Positions 33,655 through 42,349 of a stretch of DNA of 64,000 nucleotides are shown here, in pieces (within the stretch, counting starts at the first letter, position 1; each line of letters opens with the position of its first letter). Under the pieces are notes generated by a model, which saw only the letters and a list, made by a program, of their open reading frames with translations, ran no database searches and had not been told where the DNA came from. The position numbers were made by a program, and so were the translations under genes. Origin of the DNA: CAYMEK01 sp964389305 (GTDB lineage Bacteria > Spirochaetota > Spirochaetia > SZUA-6 > DRHE01). Location of the stretch: the NCBI GenBank assembly GCA_964389305.1, contig CAYMEK010000001.1:62001-126000 (forward strand), given 5' to 3'.

Positions 33655-36032
33655 GCACAACCGAAAAACAGCGTGGATACAGATACATAGGCAAGGGAGT
33701 GAGGCGCAAGGACGGAGTGGAGAAAGTCACCGGCTCGGCCTTGTTCACCCACGACCTGGTGCTGCAGGGAATGCTGTACGCCAAGACGGTACGCTCCCCC
33801 TACGCCTTCGCCCGTATAAAGTCAATCGATACCAGGGAGGCCAAGCGACACCCGGGGGTGCGGGCGGTGGTCGCCGGCAGGGAGCTGGACTACAAAGTAG
33901 GCCTGTACGTCCTGGACAAGGACATTCTGGCCAAGGACTACGCGCGCTATCAAGGCGAAGCCGTGGCGGCGGTGGCGGCGGACAGCGAGCTGGCCGCCGA
34001 GCAGGCCTGTGAAAAGATCAGGGTGGAATGGGAGCCCCTCGAGCCGGTGCTCGATCCCAAGCAGGCTCTGAGGGAAGACGCCCCCAGGGTACACCCTGAT
34101 CTGGGCAGCTACGGCTACATGAAAGGGGTGTTCTTTCCACAGGCGGGCACCAACATCCCCCACCAGCAGAAGATTCGCAAGGGGGATGTGGAGAAGGGTT
34201 TCCGGGAGGCGAAGGCGGTGGTGGAGACCCGCTTCTACAATCCCCCGGTGCAGCACGTAGCCATAGAAACCCATGTCAGCATCGCTCAGGCCCTGCCCGG
34301 AGGCAAGGTGCAGATCTGGACCTCGGCCCAATCGCCGTACACGGTGCGCAATCTCTTTTCGGTCTGCTTCGGCATTCCCCACCAGAATATCCGCGTCAAG
34401 GTCCCCTACGTGGGCGGGGGCTTCGGCGGCAAGGCGGGCATCCATCTGGAGCCCCTCTGCTACGTGCTCTCGAAGCGCGCCGGAGGGCGGCCGGTCAAGC
34501 TGACCATGACCCGGGAGGAGGAGTTCAATACTATCCCTTCCCGGCAGGGCCTGTATTCGGAGTTCAAGACAGGCGTATCCAGCGAGGGCAAGATCACCGC
34601 CCTCGAGGTCCGCTACTACTGGGACGCCGGAGCCTACGCGGACTACGGGGTCAACATCGGGAGGGCGGCGGCCTATTCCGGCGCCGGCCCCTACGAAGTG
34701 CCCAACTGCCGCATCGATTCCTACGTGGTCTATACGAACAAGGTTTTCGGCACCGCCTACCGCGGTTTCGGGCATCTGGAGCTTCTTTGGGGCGTGGAGA
34801 GGAACATGGACATCGTGGCCCGCAAGATCGGGTTGGACCCGGTGGAGCTGCGTCTCAGGAACGTGCTGCGTCCGGGCTCCGTTACCATTACCGGAGAGAA
34901 GATCGGCGAGCATCACGGCCGGGTGGACAAGTGCCTGGAGATCGTGGCCAAGGAGATAGGCTGGAGAGGCTGCAAGCCGGAAAACGAACGGGAGCGGGAG
35001 AGGAAAAGCGGCAGGCTGCGGGGCAAGGGCATCGCCGTCCTGCACAAGGCTCCGGCCATGCCGACCTTCACCTCCACCGGGGTTGTGCTCAAGTTCAACG
35101 AGAACGGAACCGTGGACCTGATGACCTCTCTGGTCGACTACGGCCAGGGGACCTATACCACCCTGGCCCAAATCGCGGCCGAAGAGCTCAAGATTTCCGT
35201 GGATAAGGTCAACATCCCCTGGGATAGCGATACCTCCTTTACTCCCTACGATTGGCAGACAGTGGCCAGCAAGGGAGCGTTCATGTCCGGCAACGCCACC
35301 ATCATGGCGGCCCGGGATTGCCTGCGGCAGCTCAAGGAGACTGCCTCCCAGGTCCTGCGCTGCCCGGTGGAGGAGCTGGAGTGCGGGGACGAGCGGGTGT
35401 TCATCCGCCACCAGCCGGAGCGCTCCCTCGAGTACCGGGCGCTGGCCTACGGCTACGTGTATCCCAACGGCAATGCCGTGGGCGGGCCGGTGATCGGGCG
35501 GGGGAGCTACATCGCCCAGGGTCTGACCAATCTGGATCCCGAGACCGGCCAGGGCCTGCCGGCCCTGGACTGGACCTACGGAGCCCACGGTATGGAGATC
35601 GAAGTAGACGTGGAGACCGGTGATGTCGAGGTGCTGAAGATCGCCTCCTGCTTCGACGTGGGCCAGGTGCTGAACGAAGCCCTGGTGCGCGGACAGATCG
35701 TCGGCGGGGTGATCCAGGGACTGGGCAGCGCACTGACCGAGGAGTTTCTTTTTTCCGAGCGGGGAGAGTTCCAGAATTCGAGCTTTGTGGACTACAAGAT
35801 ACTGACCGCCAAGGACATCCCCCGCCAGATGACCCAGCACGTAGTGGAAACTCCCCAGGCGGACGGGCCCTACGGTGCCAGGGGAGTGGCCGAGCATCCG
35901 ATGCTCTCCGTTCCCTCGGCTCTGGGCAACGCCCTGTACGACGCCCTGGGCATCGACTACTTCCGTCTGCCCCTCAACGCCGAGCGCATCTACTTCGGAA
36001 TCAAGAGCGGCGGCAGCGAGTACCACGACTGA
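33651..36032 (+). CDS. Molybdenum hydroxylase large subunit (molybdopterin-binding)
   Basis: 793 residues, CoxL/XdhA family. The N-terminal ald_Xan_dh domain (VTGSALFTHDLVLQGMLYAKTVRSPYAFARI) is followed by the Mo-pterin domain with GGGFGGKAG, YRGFGHLELLWGVERNMDIVARKIGLDPVELRLRN, LVDYGQGTYTTLAQIAAEEL and the C-terminal PYGARGVAEHPMLSVPSAL, whose Glu is the active-site base. The carbon-monoxide dehydrogenase signature (AYRCSFR) is absent, so this is a hydroxylase of a purine or other N-heterocycle or aldehyde. Substrate unknown. Neighbouring AllFG homologues suggest a nitrogen compound. Confidence 0.93.
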   Translation: MSTTEKQRGYRYIGKGVRRKDGVEKVTGSALFTHDLVLQGMLYAKTVRSPYAFARIKSIDTREAKRHPGVRAVVAGRELDYKVGLYVLDKDILAKDYARYQGEAVAAVAADSELAAEQACEKIRVEWEPLEPVLDPKQALREDAPRVHPDLGSYGYMKGVFFPQAGTNIPHQQKIRKGDVEKGFREAKAVVETRFYNPPVQHVAIETHVSIAQALPGGKVQIWTSAQSPYTVRNLFSVCFGIPHQNIRVKVPYVGGGFGGKAGIHLEPLCYVLSKRAGGRPVKLTMTREEEFNTIPSRQGLYSEFKTGVSSEGKITALEVRYYWDAGAYADYGVNIGRAAAYSGAGPYEVPNCRIDSYVVYTNKVFGTAYRGFGHLELLWGVERNMDIVARKIGLDPVELRLRNVLRPGSVTITGEKIGEHHGRVDKCLEIVAKEIGWRGCKPENERERERKSGRLRGKGIAVLHKAPAMPTFTSTGVVLKFNENGTVDLMTSLVDYGQGTYTTLAQIAAEELKISVDKVNIPWDSDTSFTPYDWQTVASKGAFMSGNATIMAARDCLRQLKETASQVLRCPVEELECGDERVFIRHQPERSLEYRALAYGYVYPNGNAVGGPVIGRGSYIAQGLTNLDPETGQGLPALDWTYGAHGMEIEVDVETGDVEVLKIASCFDVGQVLNEALVRGQIVGGVIQGLGSALTEEFLFSERGEFQNSSFVDYKILTAKDIPRQMTQHVVETPQADGPYGARGVAEHPMLSVPSALGNALYDALGIDYFRLPLNAERIYFGIKSGGSEYHD

Positions 36033-36057
36033 AAGGAGCGTCCTCGGCGGATAGAGC

Positions 36058-37632
36058 ATGAAGAAGATCCTGGTGGAGAAAAACTCCTACTACGACTCGG
36101 TGTTCCTCATGCTCATCTCCAGCGAGCTGAAGAAAATCCCCGGCGTAACCGAGGCGGTGGTCTCCATGGCCACCGAGGTGAATACCGAGCTGCTGGGGGG
36201 GATCGGCTTCTCTTCACCGGAGCTCCGGGGGGCCGTGGCCAACGATCTGGTCATCGCCGTGGAAGCGGATGAGGCAGCGGTGGTCGACCAGGCCTTCCGG
36301 CTGGCCCGCGAGCTGTTCGGAAAGCGGAAAAGCCGGCGCGAGAGCGAAGAAGCCTACCGTCCGGTCGGCCTGGACGGAGCCCTGAAAATGGCCCCCGAAG
36401 CCAACCTGTTGATCGTCTCGGTGCCGGGCAGGTACGCGGCGCGGGAGGCGGGCAGGGCCCTGGAGAAGGGGCTTCACGTCATGCTGTTTTCGGACAACGT
36501 GAGTCTGGAGGAGGAGATCGCTTTGAAGCGGTCGGCCCGGGCGAAGGGACTGCTGCTCATGGGACCTGACTGCGGCACGGCCATCATCAACGGCAAGCCT
36601 CTGGGCTTCGCCAACGTGGTGCGCCGTGGAGGCATCGGTTTGGTGGCGGCTTCGGGCACGGGCCTGCAGGAGGTGACCTGCTGCATCGACAGGCTGGGGC
36701 AGGGGATCTCCCAGGCCGTCGGCATCGGCGGCAGAGACCTGAGCGTCCAGGTGGGCGGGACCATGATGCTGATGGGCATCGAAGCGCTCAAGAACGATCC
36801 CCGCACCGAGGTTATCGTGCTCATCTCCAAGCCACCGGCCGAAGAGGTAGCCGGGAAGGTGATCGCGCGGTTGCAGGAGGCGGACAAGCCCTGCGTGGCA
36901 CACTTCATAGGGATGGAAGGCGGCCGCTCTCCGACCGGAGCAACCGGGGCAGGGGTGCAATACGCCGGTAGCCTGGAGGAGGCGGCGGAAATGGCCGTAG
37001 CTCTGCTCGCCGGCGAGCCCTACCACTCCGGTGTCTTCGCCCCGTCCGAGGAGGAAATGAACAGGCTGGCGGAGCGGGAGGCTGCCGGATTTTCTGGCCG
37101 GCAGCGGTACCTGCGCGGCCTGTTCACGGGAGGGACCCTGGCCGACGAGGCGCTCGTCCTGTTCCAGCGGGAAATAGGCGGGATCTATTCCAACAACCAG
37201 ACCGTACCGCAGCTGCTCCTCCCGGACCCCCAACGCTCCCTACGGCATAGCATCGTCGACCTGGGAGACGACCTGTTCACCAGGGGCAGGCCCCACCCCA
37301 TGATCGACCCTGGAACCCGGGTGGAAAGACTGCGGCAGGAAATGGAAGACCCCGAGGTGGCGGTAGTGCTGCTGGACTGCGTCCTGGGATACGGCTCGCA
37401 CCCCGATCCTGCAGGGGCCATGCAGGAGGTCCTGCTCCAGGCGCGGGACAAGGCCGCGGATCGCGGGGGACATCTGGCCGTAGTGGTTTCCCTGACCGGC
37501 ACGCCAGGGGACCCGCAGGGCCTGGAGGAGCAGAAGCAGAAGCTGGAAGCGGCCGGCTGCCTGGTGATGCCCTCCAACTACCAGGCCGCCCGGCTGGCCC
37601 TGCGGATCATCCGCCAGGCGGGAAGCTCATGA
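36058..37632 (+). CDS. allF: FdrA/AllF family protein (succinyl-CoA synthetase-like)
   Basis: 524 residues. It opens with an FdrA-typical VEKNSYYDSVFLMLISSELKKIPGV segment, has a CoA-binding-like Rossmann region (LLMGPDCGTAIINGKPLGFANVVRRGGIGLVAASGTG) and a C-terminal succinyl-CoA synthetase-like ligase domain (VVLLDCVLGYGSHPDPAGA). At the place of the phospho-His of succinyl-CoA synthetase (GHAGA) the sequence reads SPTGATGAGV, without His, as in FdrA proteins, so acyl-CoA ligation through a phospho-enzyme is unlikely. In E. coli FdrA is AllF of oxamate carbamoyltransferase. It is followed by a tiny FdrA-related gene and the AllG homologue. Confidence 0.85.
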   Translation: MKKILVEKNSYYDSVFLMLISSELKKIPGVTEAVVSMATEVNTELLGGIGFSSPELRGAVANDLVIAVEADEAAVVDQAFRLARELFGKRKSRRESEEAYRPVGLDGALKMAPEANLLIVSVPGRYAAREAGRALEKGLHVMLFSDNVSLEEEIALKRSARAKGLLLMGPDCGTAIINGKPLGFANVVRRGGIGLVAASGTGLQEVTCCIDRLGQGISQAVGIGGRDLSVQVGGTMMLMGIEALKNDPRTEVIVLISKPPAEEVAGKVIARLQEADKPCVAHFIGMEGGRSPTGATGAGVQYAGSLEEAAEMAVALLAGEPYHSGVFAPSEEEMNRLAEREAAGFSGRQRYLRGLFTGGTLADEALVLFQREIGGIYSNNQTVPQLLLPDPQRSLRHSIVDLGDDLFTRGRPHPMIDPGTRVERLRQEMEDPEVAVVLLDCVLGYGSHPDPAGAMQEVLLQARDKAADRGGHLAVVVSLTGTPGDPQGLEEQKQKLEAAGCLVMPSNYQAARLALRIIRQAGSS

Positions 37633-37838
37633 GCGCCGCCGGAGACGACGGCCGCAGGATCGATGTGGCCAGAATAAACGAGCTGTTCGACCGGGAGCTG
37701 GTGGTCGTCAACATGGGGCTGGAGGTGTTTGCCGCCAGCCTGCGGCAGGAGCAGGTCCGGGTCCTGCAGATGGACTGGCGGCCCCCGGCCGGCGGCAGCG
37801 ACAAGCTTCTGTCGCTGTTGAGAAAGCTAGGCCGTTAG
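37629..37838 (+). CDS. Small FdrA-associated protein
   Basis: 69 residues, overlapping the end of allF by 4 bases (ATGA). The sequence INELFDRELVVVNMGLEVFAASLRQEQVRVLQMDWRPPAGG matches the short stand-alone piece that commonly sits between FdrA and DUF1116 genes, and it looks like the C-terminal linker of longer FdrA proteins. It is probably a structural subunit of the same complex. No catalytic residues can be named. Confidence 0.75.
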   Translation: MSAAGDDGRRIDVARINELFDRELVVVNMGLEVFAASLRQEQVRVLQMDWRPPAGGSDKLLSLLRKLGR

Positions 37839-37854
37839 GAAGAGGTTTCGAGCA

Positions 37855-39105
37855 GTGAAGATAGACATGGAGAAAGCGAACCAGGAGGCGGCTTCGCGGA
37901 TGCTGCGAAGCAGGCCCGTGCTGGTGGACATCGCCACCGCCGGGGAGGCGGTGCCGGGCCTGGATCAGAAGACGGTGCTCCACGCCGGTCCTCCCGTGAC
38001 CTGGCAGCGGATGTGCGGGCCCCTGCGGGGAGCGGTGATCGGCGCTCTGATCCTGGAGGGACTGGCCGGCAGCCGTGGGGAAGCCGAAGAGCTGGCCGCC
38101 TCCGGCGAGATTGCCTTCGAGCCCTGCCATCATCATTCGGCGGTCGGACCCATGGCGGGAGTGCTCACCTGCAGTATGCCGGTCTGGGTGGTGGAGAACC
38201 GAACCTTCGGCAACCGGGCCTACTGCACATTGAACGAAGGATTGGGCAAGGTGCTGCGCTACGGCGCCTTCTCGCCGGAGGTAATCGAGAAGCTTAGGTG
38301 GATGGCTGCGGAGCTGGCGCCCGCCCTGGGCGCGGCCCTCGCCAGGCACGGCGAGATCGACCTCAAGAGCCTGATCTCCCAGGCGCTGCAGATGGGCGAC
38401 GAGGGGCACAACCGCAACCGGGCCGGCACTTCCCTGTTCATCCGGGAGCTGGCTCCCCATCTGGTCAGGCTGGAGAAGCCCAGGGAGACGATCGCCAGGG
38501 TCCTCGAGTTCATGCACGGCAACGATCACTTCTTTCTCAACCTGTCCATGCCCGCCTGCAAGTGTACGGCTGACGCGGCGGCGGGAATTGAGGGCAGCTC
38601 GGTGATATGCACCATGGCCAGGAACGGAACGGATTTCGGGATCCGCGTCTCAGGTCTTGGCGAACGCTGGTTCACCGCTCCGGCCACCATGGTGGAAGGG
38701 CTGTACCTGCCCGGTTTCTCCGCCCGGGACGCGGCCCCGGACATAGGCGACTCGGTGATTACCGAGACGGCCGGTATCGGCGGGTTCGCCATGGCCGGGG
38801 CCCCGGCCATCGTCAAATTCGTGGGGGGCAGCCCGAGGGATGCTCTCAACTTCACCCAGGCCATGTACGAGATCACGGTGGCCGAAAACGACACCTACCA
38901 GATACCGGCCCTGGATTTCCGGGGCACGCCTACGGCCATAGACCTGGTAAAAGTGGTGGAAACCGGCATCCTGCCGGCCATCAATACGGGCATCGCCCAC
39001 AGGGAGCCGGGGATCGGCATGGTGGGGGCGGGGCTGGTGAAACCGCCCGCTCAATGCTTCCACGCCGCGCTGGAAGCCCTGGTGGAAAAATACGGCGATT
39101 GCTAA
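37855..39105 (+). CDS. allG: DUF1116 protein, AllG (YlbE)-like carbamoyltransferase component
   Basis: 416 residues, the usual DUF1116 length. The likely start is GTG 37855 behind AGGAAGAGG. Typical stretches: HAGPPVTWQRMCGPLRGAVIGALILEGLA, FEPCHHHSAVGPMAGVLTCSMPVWVVEN, QMGDEGHNRNRAGTSLFIRELAPHL and VGAGLVKPPAQCFHAALEAL. In E. coli this is AllG, one of three oxamate carbamoyltransferase subunits that form carbamoyl phosphate from oxalurate. No carbamate kinase is found in the window, unlike the E. coli operon, so the product may be used otherwise or the kinase lies elsewhere. Confidence 0.87.
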   Translation: MKIDMEKANQEAASRMLRSRPVLVDIATAGEAVPGLDQKTVLHAGPPVTWQRMCGPLRGAVIGALILEGLAGSRGEAEELAASGEIAFEPCHHHSAVGPMAGVLTCSMPVWVVENRTFGNRAYCTLNEGLGKVLRYGAFSPEVIEKLRWMAAELAPALGAALARHGEIDLKSLISQALQMGDEGHNRNRAGTSLFIRELAPHLVRLEKPRETIARVLEFMHGNDHFFLNLSMPACKCTADAAAGIEGSSVICTMARNGTDFGIRVSGLGERWFTAPATMVEGLYLPGFSARDAAPDIGDSVITETAGIGGFAMAGAPAIVKFVGGSPRDALNFTQAMYEITVAENDTYQIPALDFRGTPTAIDLVKVVETGILPAINTGIAHREPGIGMVGAGLVKPPAQCFHAALEALVEKYGDC

Positions 39106-39130
39106 ATACATGTAAGATCAGGAGGACAAG

Positions 39131-40003
39131 ATGAAGCTGATCGACCTTACCATCCCCTTCGGGATCCATACGCCGCCCTGGCCGACCTACGAGCCGCTGC
39201 AGATCAAATACTTCAAACGCCTGGCCCCCAACGGAGCCAACGGCCAGCTCGTGACCCATTCCAACCACGTGGGCACCCATCTGGACGGGGAAATCCACTT
39301 CTACACCCCCGGCAAGGATATAGCCTCCCTGGGTTTGGATTTCCTGGTGCACGAAGGGGTGGTGGTGGACCTTTCGGACTGCACCGAGGACTACGACGTG
39401 TATACTTCCAGGCAGGTGGAGGAGCGGGTGGAAGTGAAGGAGGGAGACATCCTGCTCATCCACACCGGCTATCACCACTACGGCTGGGACCAGCCCACGG
39501 CCAACGAGGTGCGCTACATGGTCATGCATCCGGGCCCCGACCGTGAGTTCGCCGAGTGGGCGAAGAGGAAGAAGATCCGCTGGATCGGAGTGGACTGCGG
39601 AAGCGCCGACCATCCCATGAACACGATCATCCGCGACTGGATGCCCCGTCAGGCCAAGGAGGCGGAGGAGTTTTTCAAGAAGAAGTTCGGCATGGGTCTG
39701 GCCGAATACTTTCCCCCCGACAAGTATCAGCTCATGCACATCGAGATGTTCGACAAAGGGATCATCCATTTGGAATGCGCCGGAGGGGATATCGACCTGC
39801 TCCTGAACCAGAGGGCGACCATCGGCTGCTTTCCCTGGAGATTTGTGGACGGCGAGGCCAGCATCTGCCGCCTGGTGGCCATGGTGGAGGACGAGCGCTA
39901 CGAGCAGATGATGGCCAAGAAGAAGAAGGCCAAGCTCACCCACTTCGGGGACGTGGCCGGTGGGCTCAATGCCTGGCTGCACGAAGAAGCCCGGAAGAAA
40001 TAA
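39131..40003 (+). CDS. Cyclase-family metal-dependent hydrolase (kynurenine formamidase fold)
   Basis: 290 residues. The metal motif HxGTHxDxxxH is present as HVGTHLDGEIH (His46, His50, Asp52, His56), and a glutamate in the DKYQLMHIEMFDKGIIHLECAGG region fits the second metal site. The family includes kynurenine formamidase and isatin hydrolase, all amidases or lactam hydrolases. The chain is longer than kynurenine formamidase (about 210), with an insertion near residues 170-200. GGAGGA lies 6 bases before the ATG. In this operon it could open a ring that the molybdenum hydroxylase has oxidised. Confidence 0.85.
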   Translation: MKLIDLTIPFGIHTPPWPTYEPLQIKYFKRLAPNGANGQLVTHSNHVGTHLDGEIHFYTPGKDIASLGLDFLVHEGVVVDLSDCTEDYDVYTSRQVEERVEVKEGDILLIHTGYHHYGWDQPTANEVRYMVMHPGPDREFAEWAKRKKIRWIGVDCGSADHPMNTIIRDWMPRQAKEAEEFFKKKFGMGLAEYFPPDKYQLMHIEMFDKGIIHLECAGGDIDLLLNQRATIGCFPWRFVDGEASICRLVAMVEDERYEQMMAKKKKAKLTHFGDVAGGLNAWLHEEARKK

Positions 40004-40019
40004 AAAAGGAGCGAGGCAT

Positions 40020-40730
40020 ATGATCGTCGACGAGCTGGAGAAGAAGCTCAGACCACCGGAGATGGACCTCAAGCCCTATCCGGCCAAGGTAATCACGCTG
40101 GCCAGCGGGGAGAAGATGGTGGTTCGGGAGGTCAGGCGGGAGGAGACCGGAGTGCTTCTGGAGACGATCTTTCCACTGATCGGCGTGCCCGACGATTTTT
40201 ACGACATCGTGGCGGTGCGCATGTACTCCGAGGTGCTGGGCTGGTACCGCTACCGGGTGGCCAACGAGTTCGTGATCGTGGGGGCCATAGACGGGGAGAT
40301 CGCCGGAATCGTAACCAGCCGCTGCGTGGACCCCAAGGTGGGCATGAGCCTGCATACGCTGACCATCAAGCGCGGCCTGCGGGTCGGGGCTCAGCTTTTC
40401 GCGGCCAAGATGGAGCACCACCTGGACATCCTCGGCCAGGAGGAAGTGTGGATCGTGGCCGAAAGCCCCATCGGTTTTCGCCGCTGGATGATCGAGTACG
40501 GGCTGGAGAATGCCGAGCACAGGTATCCCGAGATCCATCACGAGCTGGGAGGCGTTCCCACCTATATCCTCACCCGGGAGATCTACAACCGGGTGCGGGA
40601 CGAGAAAGTTACCGGGGTCAGGCCGGCGCCTGCCGAGCTTCTGGCCACCGCCGAGGTGCTTCGGCCTCCGGAGGAGTATCCCCAGATCCCGGGCTACCGG
40701 CGCAGCCGGCAGAAGAGGAGGGGGTCATGA
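40020..40730 (+). CDS. Uncharacterised protein, GNAT-like segment
   Basis: 236 residues from ATG 40020 with AAGGAGCG upstream. The frame is open further 5' inside the cyclase gene, but the ribosome site decides. The middle (VANEFVIVGAIDGEIAGIVTSRCVDPKVGMSLHTLTIKRGLRVGAQLFAAKMEHHLDILGQEEVWI) has the strand-strand-helix pattern of a GNAT acetyltransferase core, but the acetyl-CoA loop QxxGxG/A is not clear. No membrane segment or signal peptide. Its stop overlaps the thiolase-like gene start (ATGA), so it belongs to the pathway operon. Function unknown. Confidence 0.72.
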   Translation: MIVDELEKKLRPPEMDLKPYPAKVITLASGEKMVVREVRREETGVLLETIFPLIGVPDDFYDIVAVRMYSEVLGWYRYRVANEFVIVGAIDGEIAGIVTSRCVDPKVGMSLHTLTIKRGLRVGAQLFAAKMEHHLDILGQEEVWIVAESPIGFRRWMIEYGLENAEHRYPEIHHELGGVPTYILTREIYNRVRDEKVTGVRPAPAELLATAEVLRPPEEYPQIPGYRRSRQKRRGS

Positions 40731-41926
40731 GAAAGGTGGGGATCGTCGGCATCGGGCACACGGTGTTCGGGAATCTGAGCAAGTTCGATCTGGTGGATAT
40801 CATGGCTTTCGCCTCCGCCGATGCCCTGGATGACGCGGGCATCCGCCAGGAGCGCAAGATCATCGACCAGCTGTTCGTGGCCAATGTGGGGGCGGGGATG
40901 CTGAACCACCAGACCGCAGTGGCTTCCTCCCTGGTGAGCCGCATCGGAGCGGAGCCGGCCATGGCCGAGACCGTGGAGAACGGACCCGCCAGCGGCGCCA
41001 GCGCCCTGAAGTGCGGCTTCGCCGCCATAGCGGCCGGGTTGGCGGACGTTGTGATGGTGACCGGGGGGGAGGTGATGCGCTCGGTCACAGGCTGGAAAGC
41101 CACCGACTTCGTGGCTACCCTGCTGCACCCCGAGGCGGAGTACGCCTACGGACTCACCCTGCCGGCCTTCGGCGGGATGTTCACCCGGCTGTACATGGAG
41201 CGTTATGGGCTGACCGAGGAGGAGCTGGCCCTGGTGGCGGTGAAGGACCACGACAACGGCTCCAAGAATCCCTACGCCCACGTACCCTATACCTGCACCC
41301 TGGAGGGGATCCACGGAAGCCCGGATGCACCGATCGTCAACAATCTGATCGCCGACCCTCTACGGTTGTACGGCATGTGCCCGGTCTCCGACGGGGCGGC
41401 CTCGTTGATCCTCTGCGCCCTGGATTCGCCGAAGATGAAGCACTTCAAGAAAAAGACGCCCGTCCTGATCCGGGGGATCGCCTCGGCCACCGACACCCAC
41501 TGCGTCCACAACCGCCGGGACCCCCTGGAGCTGAAGGCGGTGGCCTTGAGCGCGGAGCGGGCTTTCAGCATGGCCGGGCTCGGTCCAAAGGAAATTTCCT
41601 TCGCCGAGCTTCACGACGCCTTCGTCATCCTGGAGCTGGCCATCAGCGAGGAGGTGGGCTTCTTCAAGAGGGGAAAGTCCCGGGAAGCGGTGGTGCAGGG
41701 AGTGACGCGCATCGACGGCCGGCTGCCGATCAACACCTCCGGGGGGTTGAAGGCCAAGGGACACCCCCTCGGAGCGAGCGGAGTCTCCCAGGTGTTCGAG
41801 CTGGTCAAGCAGCTGCGGGGAGAGGCGGAGGAGGGACGGCAGGTGAACAGCCCGAAGCACGGCCTGGCCGTGAACTTCGGAGGCTTCGGAAACAACGTGG
41901 TCACCACGATCTGTTCCAAGGAGTAA
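40727..41926 (+). CDS. Thiolase-fold protein lacking the nucleophilic cysteine
   Basis: 399 residues from ATG 40727, overlapping the previous stop. The thiolase/SCP2 superfamily fold is clear: VGIVGIGHTVFG at the start, ELHDAFVILELAISEEVGF, INTSGGLKAKGHPLGASGVSQVFELV. The motif that normally holds the acylated cysteine (VEAACASGG) reads VENGPASGA, with Pro87 in place of Cys, and the later Cys of HDCF is Ala. A claisen-type thiolase reaction is therefore unlikely. Cys-less SCP2-thiolase-like proteins with DUF35 partners, such as Ltp2 aldolases of steroid catabolism, cleave C-C bonds by retro-aldol chemistry. The gene is followed 3 bases later by a DUF35 gene. Confidence 0.88.
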   Translation: MRKVGIVGIGHTVFGNLSKFDLVDIMAFASADALDDAGIRQERKIIDQLFVANVGAGMLNHQTAVASSLVSRIGAEPAMAETVENGPASGASALKCGFAAIAAGLADVVMVTGGEVMRSVTGWKATDFVATLLHPEAEYAYGLTLPAFGGMFTRLYMERYGLTEEELALVAVKDHDNGSKNPYAHVPYTCTLEGIHGSPDAPIVNNLIADPLRLYGMCPVSDGAASLILCALDSPKMKHFKKKTPVLIRGIASATDTHCVHNRRDPLELKAVALSAERAFSMAGLGPKEISFAELHDAFVILELAISEEVGFFKRGKSREAVVQGVTRIDGRLPINTSGGLKAKGHPLGASGVSQVFELVKQLRGEAEEGRQVNSPKHGLAVNFGGFGNNVVTTICSKE

Positions 41927-41929
41927 GGG

Positions 41930-42349
41930 ATGATCGATCCATATACCGTGAATTTCGATAACTACAAGCCCCCAAAGCCGGAGGTATACGCCTACAAGTG
42001 CCCGGAATGCGGCACTCTTCACTACCCGGTGCCTATGATCTGCTCCCATTGCTCCAACCGCAGAGATCCTTCCGGGGTATTGTTCTCCGCCTGGGACAAA
42101 GTTCCCCTGAAGGGCGGATGCACCCTGCTGAGCTGGACCCGGCTCTACGCCCTGCCGGAGGGTTTCGAGGCGCGCTACCTGTTGTTCGGGATCGTGGAGT
42201 TCGACAACGGCCTGAGGGCCAGTGGCCGCCTCCTGGTGGAGGATCCCAAGATCGGCATGAAGCTGGTCTCCAGGGTGGGCGTGGTGCGGGAGGCCGTAGG
42301 CGAGGACGTCTTCGGCTTCATGTTCGACAGGCCTGGGCGCCGCTCCTAG
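41930..42349 (+). CDS. DUF35 zinc-ribbon/OB-fold protein
   Basis: 139 residues. The rubredoxin-like zinc ribbon is intact (YKCPECGTLHYPVPMICSHCSNR), followed by the OB fold (GGCTLLSWTRLYALPEGFEARYLLFGIVEFDNGLRASGRL). Such proteins bind CoA-linked substrates and form stable complexes with thiolase-like partners, as in archaeal HMG-CoA synthesis and steroid side-chain aldolases. It begins 3 bases after the thiolase-like stop and ends the operon. No catalytic residue of its own is expected. Confidence 0.9.
   Translation: MIDPYTVNFDNYKPPKPEVYAYKCPECGTLHYPVPMICSHCSNRRDPSGVLFSAWDKVPLKGGCTLLSWTRLYALPEGFEARYLLFGIVEFDNGLRASGRLLVEDPKIGMKLVSRVGVVREAVGEDVFGFMFDRPGRRS

Noticed and set aside
33822..36059. 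A 745-codon open frame antisense to the molybdenum hydroxylase large subunit
   Set aside because: It mirrors the third-position GC bias of a certain gene and shows no motif or ribosome site.
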